The notes: generated by a model from the sequence alone, not told the origin. A DNA stretch of 10,268 nt from Bacillota bacterium (GCA_016288175.1 JAEEYN010000116.1:1-10268), one strand, 5' to 3'. Shown: positions 1-7,702, counted from the stretch's first letter. Program-made: numbers and translations.

Positions 1-90
1 ACGCCTGTCTGCCATGTTACTGTCACGCTCGTTCGGAATGCGGAAAGTCCGTACAGCTTCACGCTGAAAACATTTGATATGAACCTTTGA
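1..90 (+). CDS. Possible 3' end of a convergent gene, function unknown
   Basis: Plus-strand frame 1 is open from the first base to a TGA at 88-90, giving 29 residues that end in SFTLKTFDMNL. The residues alternate in a beta-strand-like way (HVTVTLV), which would suit the end of an extracellular or beta-rich protein, but nothing allows a family call. The main support is context: the stop lies 12 nt before a perfect hairpin terminator whose longer T-run is on the plus strand, as expected for a gene ending here. The neighbouring minus-strand operon ends on the other side of the same hairpin. A 30-codon open frame could also occur by chance, so this is tentative. Confidence 0.42.
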   Translation, partial: TPVCHVTVTLVRNAESPYSFTLKTFDMNL

Positions 91-102
91 TCGTTTGAAC
101 AC

Positions 103-136
103 AAAAGTCCGCTTTCAAAACGAAAGCGGACTTTTT
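103..136. terminator. Perfect 14-bp hairpin, probable bidirectional intrinsic terminator
   Basis: Bases 103-116 and 122-135 are exact reverse complements around a 5-nt loop (117-121, AAAAC). The stem core is AGTCCGCTTTC. On the plus strand it is followed by a run of five T ending at 136. On the minus strand the stem ends in four T before the sequence changes. It sits between a plus-strand stop at 90 and the minus-strand stop at 154, so it probably ends both convergent transcripts. Termination is likely more efficient in the plus direction because of the longer T-run. Confidence 0.85.
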
Positions 137-153
137 CATTTGGCTGCGATCGA

Positions 154-1971
154 TCATTCCCCCGGGCAGAGCTCTTCGCGCAGCGCGGCGATCAGAGCAT
201 CGTTATCCTTTGAATCACGTACGGCGAGGCGCAGATAGCTCCTGCCGCCGGTCTTGCCCGTAAGCTCTTTGATCAGGATGTTCTTTTTAATAAGAAGCCT
301 CTTGAGGAGTTCCTTCGGCGGCATATCCGCCGTCAGATCGACCATGATGTAATTCGCCTGGGATGGGATCGCACGGATACCCGGAATGCTGTTCAGCGCT
401 TCCGCGAACCTTGCCCTTTCATTACGCAGGAGTACAAGCGCTTTGCGGTAATCCTTTCTGTATTTCTCGAAGATCTGCATATAGTATTCCGCAAAGGAAT
501 TGATATTCCAGATCGCGACGTCCTTCTTGATCTCCGCGATTGCGTCCGCATCGCCCGAAGCAAGCACGCCGAGACGAAGCCCGGGAACGCCGTAGGATTT
601 CGAAATGCTCTTCATTACGTAAAGGTGAGGATTTTCGAGGAGCAGATCGGTATCGATGAGCGTGTTGTCCTCCTCGTCCGAGAAATCGGCAAACGATTCA
701 TCGATGAGCAGGCGGACGCCCTTCGTTTTTGCCCAGCTCGTCAGCCGCAGCAAACCTTCTTTGTTGATGTAATTGCCGCTCGGATTATCGGGATTGACGA
801 CGATCAGATTATCGATCGGTTTATCGCCGAAAAACGCGATCAGATCGTCCGCAGTATAGGAAAAATCGGGATTTTCCGGATAATAACAGACGGAATCCGC
901 CTCCGCGTACCGGTTCGGATACTCCTCAAAGGTCGGGCGGACAAAGCCCGTTCTGCCGTTCAGGTGTTCCATCAGGGCTTTGATGAGCTCCGCCGCGCCG
1001 TTGCCGACAACGATGTTCTCCTGATGCACGCCGAAATTGCGCGCCGCAAGGAGCGAATTGACGCGCATGCCGGACGGATACTCCGTCAGCAGCACGTCGA
1101 AGCTTGCTTTCAGCTCCTCTTTCAGCTTCTCCGGCGGGAAATACGGGTTCACGAGATAGCAGAAATCGATCAGCGCCGGATAGCGCCAGTAGCCGCCGTA
1201 CCTGCCGAGTATCATTTTGACCTTCTCATCCCCGTCCGGGTTGAAGATCGATTCCGCAATGTCGAGATCCTGAATATCGTCGATCTCATACCACTGCTGG
1301 CCGTTCAGGCGCTTCGCAAGGATCCCCGGATTATCGAGCATCGTGATAACGCGGAGCACCTGCTCATAGTATTCGTTCTCGCCGAGAGCGCTGCAGTATG
1401 CCTCAAGGAAAGGAACGTAATGCGTTTCGGAAAATTCCCTGCTGAATTTATAGATATTAACGGTTTTGTAGTATTCCGCTGCTTCGTTAAAACGGAACTG
1501 CTTTCCCGGAACGAAGGAAGCGATCGAATCATCCTTATTCAGTTTCAGGCAGGTGCCGTCCATCCATGCTTCGTAGCGGTCGACAAGGGCCAGCGTTTTG
1601 CGCGGGTCGTCGATCAGCGCGTCGAGCACGGCGTCCTCAAAAATCAGATCCGATTCGAAAAGAAGCGTATCCTCCCGAACAAGCCATTCCTTTGCGAGCG
1701 CAAGGGAGTAAATATTGTTCGTTTTGTCATAAACGGGGTTGTTGACGAACACTATCGGCGTTTTGATCCCGAGCGTGCCGATGAAATCGATCAGCTTCCT
1801 GCCTTCGTAACCGACGACGATAACGATCCTTGAAAGCGAGCGGGCGTCGATCTGGCGAAGCATGCGCTCAATCAGGGTGACGCCGTTCACCTTCACCATG
1901 CACTTCGTGTTATTCCGGGTCAGCTCCTTGAGCCTTTTCCCCATTCCCGCGGCAAGTATGATTGCCTGCAT
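154..1971 (-). CDS. PntC-like fusion: LicC-type cytidylyltransferase + class I/II PLP aminotransferase
   Basis: This 605-residue protein joins two enzymes. Residues 1 to about 245 are a LicC-like nucleotidyltransferase: LAAGMGKRL (6-14) is the nucleotide loop, NTKCMVKVNG (21-30) follows, TNNIYSL is at 84-90, ESDLIF (106-111) carries the probable metal-binding Asp108, and EIDDIQDLDIA (229-239) closes the domain. Residues about 255-605 are a fold-type I aminotransferase related to HisC/CobD: GNGAAELI (323-330), NPDNPSGN (393-400), Asp424 in DESFADF, the PLP lysine Lys458 in SISKSYGVPGLRLG, and Arg581 near the end. The same architecture is known from PntC of Treponema denticola, which makes CMP-2-aminoethylphosphonate. 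The substrate here could equally be phosphocholine or another amino-alkyl phosphate. The product would feed the LicD protein two genes upstream. GGAGGG lies 6 nt before the ATG, which fixes the start. It is the last gene of the operon, 37 nt after the flippase gene. Domain calls are firm; the substrate is inferred. Confidence 0.88.
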   Translation of the reverse strand: MQAIILAAGMGKRLKELTRNNTKCMVKVNGVTLIERMLRQIDARSLSRIVIVVGYEGRKLIDFIGTLGIKTPIVFVNNPVYDKTNNIYSLALAKEWLVREDTLLFESDLIFEDAVLDALIDDPRKTLALVDRYEAWMDGTCLKLNKDDSIASFVPGKQFRFNEAAEYYKTVNIYKFSREFSETHYVPFLEAYCSALGENEYYEQVLRVITMLDNPGILAKRLNGQQWYEIDDIQDLDIAESIFNPDGDEKVKMILGRYGGYWRYPALIDFCYLVNPYFPPEKLKEELKASFDVLLTEYPSGMRVNSLLAARNFGVHQENIVVGNGAAELIKALMEHLNGRTGFVRPTFEEYPNRYAEADSVCYYPENPDFSYTADDLIAFFGDKPIDNLIVVNPDNPSGNYINKEGLLRLTSWAKTKGVRLLIDESFADFSDEEDNTLIDTDLLLENPHLYVMKSISKSYGVPGLRLGVLASGDADAIAEIKKDVAIWNINSFAEYYMQIFEKYRKDYRKALVLLRNERARFAEALNSIPGIRAIPSQANYIMVDLTADMPPKELLKRLLIKKNILIKELTGKTGGRSYLRLAVRDSKDNDALIAALREELCPGE

Positions 1972-1977
1972 ATTGAT

Positions 1978-1983
1978 CCCTCC
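1978..1983 (-). promoter_or_regulatory. Shine-Dalgarno site of the fusion gene
   Basis: The minus strand reads GGAGGG, 6 nt before the ATG at 1971. It lies in the 37-nt space after the flippase stop codon and gives the fusion gene its own strong translation start. Confidence 0.8.
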
Positions 1984-2008
1984 GAATTACAGTTCGAGTC
2001 GGCTCCGG

Positions 2009-3559
2009 TCACGCGGACGCCTTATTTTTCCTGCGTTTGAATTTCGCGAAAAACAGTTGAATGATATCATCCAGCTCTGTGATCTTCAGCAGCCTGCATC
2101 CGAGATAATAAAGCGGAACGGCCATGAGCGCCGAAATGACCAGAGTAAGATACTTATTAAGGTGCACAAAGCTGAACAGGAGCCGCGGGATGCCGCAGGA
2201 GATCAGCGATATAAGCAGCACCTTCGCGGTAACCGTAAGAACGCGTTTCAGATTCAACGAAACGTATTTCCGCGTGAGGCGGAAGCGCACGAACAGCATT
2301 ACGATCGAAAGAGAGGAAGTCGTTACGGCAAGACCGATCGCGCCCCAGAGGCGGATGAAGACCAGGTTCAGGCCGACATTCGCAACGACGCCGATGATCG
2401 TCAGGATCATCGGGACCTTCGTATTGCCGTGGCCATAGAAAATATTGTTCAGAACGCCGTTGGTCGCGCTCGAGAAGAACGCAACGCAGTAGACCGCAAA
2501 GATCCCCGCCGTCAGCGCAACGCTCTCCGCCGAGAACGCGCCGCGCCCGAATGCGGCGGAAACGACCTCCGTGCGGAAAAGTATGCAGGCTGTCGTGAGG
2601 GGGATCATCATCACGGCGAAGATATCGACCGTTTTAACGACAAGATTGCTGAGTTCCTTTTGTTTTTTGAGCGCAATGAGCTCGATCATCTGCGGATAAA
2701 GCGCCGTTGAGATCGCCGTTGAAAGCAGACCGCTGAAAACATGGGTCAGCTTGCTCGCATAGCTCAGGCAGGAGATCGTGCCTTCGGGAAGGCCGGACGC
2801 CATCGCTTTATCGATCAGTGAATTGATCTTCGTGACGCTCTCGATGATCAGCACGTACGGCAGGCGCTTCATCATCTTGCCCATGTCATCGTCTTTGAAG
2901 CGGAAATCCGGTTTGTAGCGGTAACCCCAGTTTACGAAGAAGAGCTCTATGACAAGCCGCAGAAAACCGCCGATGATCAGCGCGTAAGCAAGGGCTTGGA
3001 TACCCCACCTGCGGTAAAAGAAGATCGCGGCGACAAGGGTCGGGATATGGGAAACGACTTCGCGGATCTGCGCCCCGAAGAATCTGTTATGGCACTGCAG
3101 CATCGCCGCATAAACGGCTGAACCGATGACCGTTATATACATCGGCGCGGAGATCCTGACAAGCTCGATCGTAAGCTCGCGCGTTTCTCCTTCGAAGCCC
3201 GGCGCAACGAGCGAGACCACAGCGCCTGTAAATATCATGATGAGCGCAACAAGCGCAATTGCAATGATCGAATAAAAAGTGATGACTTTGTTTGCGAACC
3301 GATTGGCCTCATCGATCCTGTTATGCGTCACTTTTTCTTTATACAGCGGCAAAAACACTTTCCAGATCCCGACGCTGACCATCGGATAGATGACCATCTG
3401 GATGCTGGAGACCATGTGGTATGCGTCGCTTTTGAACGTCGTGCCGATATACGCGGCAAGAACAGCTTCCTGCGCGAAAGTTGTGAGCTTCGCGATTATG
3501 CTGACGACCGCGATTATGACGGCACCGTTAAACACCTTTTTTTTGATTGAACCGTCCAT
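2009..3559 (-). CDS. murJ: MurJ/MviN-family lipid-linked glycan flippase
   Basis: A 516-residue polytopic membrane protein, about the usual MurJ length, with roughly 14 hydrophobic segments and a basic C-terminus (FKRRKNKASA). Family-typical stretches are an N-terminal helix with GTTFKSDAYHMV, VAPGF near residue 125, the IDKAMASGLPEGTISCLSYASKL block in the middle, ALYPQMIEL, and the NIFYGHGNTKVPM segment, which matches the usual 'FYA..dTktP' region. MurJ proteins move undecaprenyl-linked intermediates across the cytoplasmic membrane, lipid II being the classic cargo. No Wzx-type flippase is visible in the window, so this copy may export the lipid-linked repeat unit of this cluster rather than lipid II. 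It starts 33 nt after the LicD stop; AAAGGGG lies upstream at a rather long spacing. The family is confident, the cargo is inferred from location. The murJ symbol denotes the family, not proven lipid II function. Confidence 0.88.
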   Translation of the reverse strand: MDGSIKKKVFNGAVIIAVVSIIAKLTTFAQEAVLAAYIGTTFKSDAYHMVSSIQMVIYPMVSVGIWKVFLPLYKEKVTHNRIDEANRFANKVITFYSIIAIALVALIMIFTGAVVSLVAPGFEGETRELTIELVRISAPMYITVIGSAVYAAMLQCHNRFFGAQIREVVSHIPTLVAAIFFYRRWGIQALAYALIIGGFLRLVIELFFVNWGYRYKPDFRFKDDDMGKMMKRLPYVLIIESVTKINSLIDKAMASGLPEGTISCLSYASKLTHVFSGLLSTAISTALYPQMIELIALKKQKELSNLVVKTVDIFAVMMIPLTTACILFRTEVVSAAFGRGAFSAESVALTAGIFAVYCVAFFSSATNGVLNNIFYGHGNTKVPMILTIIGVVANVGLNLVFIRLWGAIGLAVTTSSLSIVMLFVRFRLTRKYVSLNLKRVLTVTAKVLLISLISCGIPRLLFSFVHLNKYLTLVISALMAVPLYYLGCRLLKITELDDIIQLFFAKFKRRKNKASA

Positions 3560-3592
3560 TTATTGCCGGATCCCCTTTCCGGAACCCATATC

Positions 3593-4435
3593 TCACTTTT
3601 TCCCGCCTGTGCGAATGGGATATACGCTGTAGCGTCCCTTAAGGGCTTTGTCGATCTCCTTCTGCGGCGGATATTTTAAGTATTCATTATACATATCCCG
3701 AAGGATGAAGTCAAATTCCGCCGGGATCCTGACCTTGTAATCGGTGTAATCAGCAAGGACGGTGTTTTCGATCATGCTGCGCTTGTAAACGCAGAATTCG
3801 CGCACGGTGTTGATGCCGACCGACTCCGCGCTTTCGAAGGGATACTTCCCGCAGAGCTTATCGAAACGCTTGACAATGCTTTTCGTGCTGATCGGCTTCA
3901 GCAGCTTCCGAAGCAGTTTGATCCTTTTCAGCTTCTTTCCGCTGTACATGCGAAGATCGGTCTCCTTCACGAGGCGCATTTCGAGAAGCAGCATCCCGCG
4001 TTTCGTGAATCGCTCCTGCTTTTTCCGTCCGTTCGGATATCCGACAAGGCGATAAACGTCGATATGGCTCGTATGGGTATCATACCCCGCCAGCCCGATC
4101 CTTGCGAAGCATTTCGGAGCGGCGAGTTCGGTTCGGAAATCCACCCAATACTCGGCGGGCAGCTCGCGGTTCATTGTTTCGATGAACCTTTCGAGCTCAT
4201 TCTCGGGGATCGCAATATCGATATCGTAGTCCCAGGGGATCGGCGCATGATGGCGGACGGTCCCGAGCAGAGACCCGAAAAACATCCAGTAATGCAGTCC
4301 CTCGCGCTCGCAGATCTCCGCAACGGTGCGAAGCATTTTTGTTCCGATCGCCTGCAGCTCAGGCACCGAACAAACCATTGTTTTACGTTCCTGTTCCATT
4401 TGTTTCGCCTTTCGGTTTTCCGCTTCAGTATTCAT
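3593..4435 (-). CDS. LicD-family phosphotransferase (phosphocholine/phospho-group decoration of glycan)
   Basis: LicD proteins transfer phosphocholine or a similar phospho-group from a CMP-activated donor to sugars of teichoic acid, lipopolysaccharide or capsule. With the start used here the protein has 280 residues. GSLLGTVRH (54-62) and IPWDYDIDI (66-74) are the nucleotidyltransferase-fold signature; Asp69, Asp71 and Asp73 are kept, while the commoner WDDDID has Tyr at position 70. HIDVYRL (124-130) supplies another likely catalytic Asp126. The C-terminal DMYNEYLKYPP matches the family's usual end. The ATG at 4435 overlaps the stop of the upstream gene by 11 nt (ATGAATACTGA). In-frame ATGs at 4399 (AAAGG upstream) and 4378 (AGGA upstream) are credible alternatives and leave all motifs intact. 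A longer frame to 4510 runs into the previous gene and is less likely. The likely partner is the cytidylyltransferase fusion two genes downstream. Confidence 0.88.
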   Translation of the reverse strand: MNTEAENRKAKQMEQERKTMVCSVPELQAIGTKMLRTVAEICEREGLHYWMFFGSLLGTVRHHAPIPWDYDIDIAIPENELERFIETMNRELPAEYWVDFRTELAAPKCFARIGLAGYDTHTSHIDVYRLVGYPNGRKKQERFTKRGMLLLEMRLVKETDLRMYSGKKLKRIKLLRKLLKPISTKSIVKRFDKLCGKYPFESAESVGINTVREFCVYKRSMIENTVLADYTDYKVRIPAEFDFILRDMYNEYLKYPPQKEIDKALKGRYSVYPIRTGGKK

Positions 4436-5669
4436 AGCTTCCGTTCGGCAGCAGCCGCATCCTCTCTCTTTCCCGATACCCGAAACCGTTTTCCGCTGCC
4501 GTTTGCTCAAGGAGCTGTTTCGCGATCACGGTAACAAAGACCATTACGCACCAATAAGCGAGGCGGCGCATCGCGAAGCCCGCGATCCCGTAGGCATAGA
4601 TCGAAACGATTATCGGTATCAGCGTCCAGTCCGCATTCCAGAGCTTCCTGATGCAGCGGATCGTATAGAGTACGAAGAAGACGCCGCCGATCGCGCCGGA
4701 GCAGGCAAGTATCTCGAGATAGGTATTATGGAATTCGATCGTACCGCCGCTTCCGTGGACGCCCGGCCCGAGGCCGAAGAACGGATCCTTCCAGAAGCTC
4801 TTGCCGAACGATGAGAAGATCGAGAGCCTGCCCATGCCGTTCGCGTCATCCTCGACCCAGTTTTTAACATAATCGAAGATCCGGCTGTATGTCAGCAGAA
4901 GAATAAAGCTCATTACAAGCAGCGTCAAAAACAGCATCTGGAATCTGCGCTTTGTGCTGCTTATGTTCGTGATCCTCAAAAAGATCAGCACGAGCAGAGC
5001 CAGAACAACGGACAGAATGCCCGTTGAGGACTTCGTTTTTTCAAGCAGGAACACAGCTGCGGCGATCATTGCGAGGCTGATGACGATCCTGCGCTTTTTA
5101 ACGATATTCCTTGCGAAAACGAACATAACGCCGCAGAGCACGACGGCGACCTGATGCGGGTTCGTGCCTCCGCCGGCATACCTTACGCCATGGTACCAGA
5201 GCGGAGCCCCCAAAAAAGTTTTGCTGACGGTCTCGCTGTAGATATACAGGAAAAGCTGAAACAGCACGGCGCACTCCGTCAGGACCGAAAACAGCTTTTC
5301 GTTATACTCGACCCTGTTCTTCGTCAGACCGTTTTCCATTGCGACAGCTATGACCGCAAGATAAAACCATGTCAGAAGTCCGGTCGGACGCAGCTCGTTT
5401 CGCGCAACGATATAGCCTATCAGCGAGCCGATCAGCATCGCCGCGATGAAGCCGACGAGAAACTTCAAAAGATCCGTCATTTTATAGCTGGAACGGATCA
5501 AAAAGCGGGCGCCCCAAAGCAGGCACAGCACCTCTGCCGGGCCGACCTTCCAGACGCGCAGGCCGGTCATCGGAGCAAGGCAGAAGCCGATAATAAGCAG
5601 CCAGTCCGAAAGCCTGAGCCTTATTCGGTTCGCACCTCCGAAGGTGTAATCACCGAGTCTGAATCTCAT
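4425..5669 (-). CDS. O-antigen ligase / Wzy-type polysaccharide polymerase family membrane protein
   Basis: A 414-residue protein with about ten to twelve hydrophobic segments. Its features are those of the O-antigen ligase/polymerase (Wzy_C) superfamily: RYAGGGTNPHQVA (163-175), comparable to the 'R..G..nPN..A' region, and a large periplasmic-type loop with GRLSIF (280-285, Arg281), DPFFGLGPG (295-303) and FHNTYLEIL (313-321, His314), followed by closing membrane helices. Such enzymes join lipid-linked repeat units into a polymer or ligate glycan to an acceptor. In a Gram-positive setting, polymerase or attachment of surface polysaccharide is most likely; sequence alone does not separate the two. 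The start overlaps the end of the TupA-like gene by 20 nt, and GAGG lies 13 nt before the ATG, suggesting coupled translation. Its own 3' end overlaps the LicD gene. Confidence 0.85.
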   Translation of the reverse strand: MRFRLGDYTFGGANRIRLRLSDWLLIIGFCLAPMTGLRVWKVGPAEVLCLLWGARFLIRSSYKMTDLLKFLVGFIAAMLIGSLIGYIVARNELRPTGLLTWFYLAVIAVAMENGLTKNRVEYNEKLFSVLTECAVLFQLFLYIYSETVSKTFLGAPLWYHGVRYAGGGTNPHQVAVVLCGVMFVFARNIVKKRRIVISLAMIAAAVFLLEKTKSSTGILSVVLALLVLIFLRITNISSTKRRFQMLFLTLLVMSFILLLTYSRIFDYVKNWVEDDANGMGRLSIFSSFGKSFWKDPFFGLGPGVHGSGGTIEFHNTYLEILACSGAIGGVFFVLYTIRCIRKLWNADWTLIPIIVSIYAYGIAGFAMRRLAYWCVMVFVTVIAKQLLEQTAAENGFGYRERERMRLLPNGSYEY

Positions 5670-6573
5670 CGGGTCTGTACTTCCTCAATTCAAATTCTTT
5701 TCCGAAATCAAAATCGTATTTATCCGGATCGAACTGCACATATCCGCTCCAGGGATAAAAGGTCAGCTCGCCGAAATAGATCCTTCCGCCGACGTTGTAG
5801 AGATCCACGCGCACGAACGGGAAATCCTTTGATAGGATCGAAGCAACTCTAAGCATTTCTTCAAGATTCCCGGGCTTTTCGATCTTGCGGTCGATGGCGG
5901 GACAGTCGCTCGTGATATGCAGATCGTTCCAGTCGGTGTCGTAAAAATTCCGCTTATGGCCGATATAGCGGTCCACATCCACGATTATGTATTCCGGTTT
6001 TCCGCCGTAGCAAAGGAGCTTATAATCGTTGACGCCCGCCTCCGGGTCCTGTTCGTTTACGAGCAGCTCTTCGATCACTATGGCCTTTTTTATGCCGTAG
6101 TAGGCCCATTCCCTGCCGCCGATATCGCTTTCGACCTCCGTGCCGTTGAACCTGAACCTGCGCTTCATCCTTTCGATATCGAGGGTGGCTTTATCGCGGC
6201 AGATCGCAACGCTGAGGCCGCCTCCGCCGTGTGTGGTCTTCATTACAAAGCTGTTTGGAAGCGCGTCCCAGTCGATATCGTCAACGCTGTCATATCGGCC
6301 GTAGAGCCGAACGAGCGTATCCTCAAGACCTTTGCTTTTGACGTACTCGCGAACGGCATATTTATCGACGCATTCGCGCATCACCGGGTTGCGGTAATGG
6401 AGCTTGTACCACTGCAGCTTTTCCGTGAAGCGAACCGGCTTTCGAAGGTGCAGTCCGCGGTGCAGCTTGATCCTGTACTGCATCCGCAGCATGAGCTTAT
6501 CCGGCACGAAGCGCAGCTTCCGCAGCATTTTGGCCCGATCGTTGGAGGTTTTAAAAAGCTTTTTATAGTTCAT
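5650..6573 (-). CDS. TupA-like ATP-grasp amide ligase
   Basis: This 307-residue protein belongs to the TupA-like ATP-grasp family, named after the teichuronopeptide gene of alkaliphilic Bacillus, where such enzymes are thought to form amide bonds on cell-wall polymers. Visible features are PVRFTEKLQWYKLHYRNP (46-63), CVDKYAVREYV (68-78), LYGRYDSVDDIDWDALPNSFVMK with Lys112, the THGGGG phosphate loop (114-119), the IVIEELL strand (166-172), NDYKLLCYGGKP (182-193), FVRVDLY (253-259) and YFGELTFYPWSG (266-277), with Glu269 probably binding metal. The core motifs are intact, so it is likely active. Its substrates cannot be read from sequence; an amino acid or amino sugar coupled to a uronic acid or amine of the glycan is typical of the idea. 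ATG overlaps the glycosyltransferase stop by 11 nt, with AAAAGG about 7 nt before it, so translation is probably coupled. Confidence 0.87.
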   Translation of the reverse strand: MNYKKLFKTSNDRAKMLRKLRFVPDKLMLRMQYRIKLHRGLHLRKPVRFTEKLQWYKLHYRNPVMRECVDKYAVREYVKSKGLEDTLVRLYGRYDSVDDIDWDALPNSFVMKTTHGGGGLSVAICRDKATLDIERMKRRFRFNGTEVESDIGGREWAYYGIKKAIVIEELLVNEQDPEAGVNDYKLLCYGGKPEYIIVDVDRYIGHKRNFYDTDWNDLHITSDCPAIDRKIEKPGNLEEMLRVASILSKDFPFVRVDLYNVGGRIYFGELTFYPWSGYVQFDPDKYDFDFGKEFELRKYRPDEIQTR

Positions 6574-7660
6574 TGCAGGCCTTTTCGATCTCTTTAAGGT
6601 ACTTTTCGACGACTATGCGGCGATCGAACTCCCGCTCGACCTTGCGACGCCCGGCGAAGCCCATCTCCCTCCGCTCATTCCACGGGAGCGCAAGGAATTT
6701 CTCCATTTTTTCGATCAGGTCCGCGCTCGAGCGCTGCTTGACGACGAAGCCGTTGACGCCGTCCTCCACGATCTCGCGGCAGCCGGCACGGTCGGTCGTG
6801 ATGATCGGGCGGCCGCTGGCGCAGCTTTCGAGCAGAACGTTGCTCATGCCCTCCGGATAGAATGTCGGATGCACGGTGCAGCAGGAAAGGCGGTAAACCG
6901 AGACCGCGTCCCTTGTATAGCCATGGTAGTTGATCGTTCCCGCTTCGTGCAGGGCGCTGACGCGCTGCTTGTACTCCTCCGTGCACTCGCCGAAAAGGTG
7001 GAATCCCGTGTTCGGATACTTCGCTTTCAGCGTTTCCGCGGCGTCAAGGAACTGCTCGATGCCCTTTTCCTTCATCAGGCGGGACATCATAACGAAATTC
7101 ACGTTGTCGCCCTCCGGATAATCGAGCAGAGCGAAGCGTTCGAGGTTGACACCGGAACCCGGCAGCAGATCGTATTCGCCCTTCACAACTCGCTTTTCGA
7201 GCATGAAATCGCGGTTTTCGGAATTCTGGAAGAATACCTTCTGCGCTTTTCTGAGGCCTCGCCTGTAAAGCGGAACGGTGATCTTCTGCATCAGTCCCCC
7301 GTTCTCCACCGCGGTGCCGAGGCCGGTGATGTTCGCGATATACGGCACCTTGAGCGCCGCGCAGGCCATGCCTCCGTAGATATTCGGCTTGATCGTATAG
7401 GTCAGCACGACGTCCGGTTTGATCTCGCGAATCAGTTTTTTGTAGGCAGAAACGAGCTTCAGCTCCGCGACGGGGTTCGTGCCGTGGTTTTCGAATTCCG
7501 TATTTATCACGCGGACACCCATATTTTCAAGGTCCTTGCCGTGGCCGTTGACCGTCGCAAGCGCTGTGACTTCGTATCTTTTCACGAGCTCCTCGATAAG
7601 CTCCCTGCGGAAGCCGAAAAGGCCGCTCGTACCGTTGTTGATGATGAGAATCTTATGCAT
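6563..7660 (-). CDS. GT4-family glycosyltransferase (GT-B fold)
   Basis: A 365-residue retaining glycosyltransferase of the GT4 group, cytoplasmic or membrane-associated, transferring a sugar from a nucleotide donor to a growing lipid-linked oligosaccharide. The N-terminal domain has KPDVVLTYTIKPNIYGG (81-97), IANITGLGTAVENGG (108-122), FFQN (143-146) and LLPGSGVNLERF (165-176). The C-terminal donor domain has MMSRLMKEKGI (191-201, with Arg194 and Lys197 placed to hold the diphosphate) and the EX7E motif Glu270 to Glu278 in PEGMSNVLLES, then RPIITTDRAGCREIVEDGVNGF (284-305). This motif set resembles capsule enzymes that act on N-acetylated hexosamine or uronic acid acceptors, but the sugar cannot be named. 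It starts 42 nt after the ATP-grasp gene with only a weak ribosome site, and ends overlapping the TupA-like gene. It is the only glycosyltransferase in the window. Confidence 0.9.
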   Translation of the reverse strand: MHKILIINNGTSGLFGFRRELIEELVKRYEVTALATVNGHGKDLENMGVRVINTEFENHGTNPVAELKLVSAYKKLIREIKPDVVLTYTIKPNIYGGMACAALKVPYIANITGLGTAVENGGLMQKITVPLYRRGLRKAQKVFFQNSENRDFMLEKRVVKGEYDLLPGSGVNLERFALLDYPEGDNVNFVMMSRLMKEKGIEQFLDAAETLKAKYPNTGFHLFGECTEEYKQRVSALHEAGTINYHGYTRDAVSVYRLSCCTVHPTFYPEGMSNVLLESCASGRPIITTDRAGCREIVEDGVNGFVVKQRSSADLIEKMEKFLALPWNERREMGFAGRRKVEREFDRRIVVEKYLKEIEKACNEL

Positions 7661-7702
7661 ATCGTTACATTTTGCTGTATTCAGCAGAATCCCGTTTGGT
7701 TG

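Noticed and set aside
625..1833. A 402-codon open frame on the plus strand
   Set aside because: It lies wholly inside the fusion gene on the opposite strand, has no family resemblance, and reflects codon bias of the real gene.
1862..2710. A 282-codon plus-strand frame rich in Arg, Asp and Glu
   Set aside because: It is antisense to the flippase and fusion genes; the charged composition is what the complement of hydrophobic codons gives.
4436..4510. LicD start at 4510
   Set aside because: It would overlap the upstream gene by 86 nt and add a Cys- and Lys-rich stretch unlike LicD N-termini.
7673..7686. Small palindrome TGCTG-TATT-CAGCA between the ATP-grasp and glycosyltransferase genes
   Set aside because: The stem is only 5 bp with no T-run, so it is unlikely to terminate transcription.
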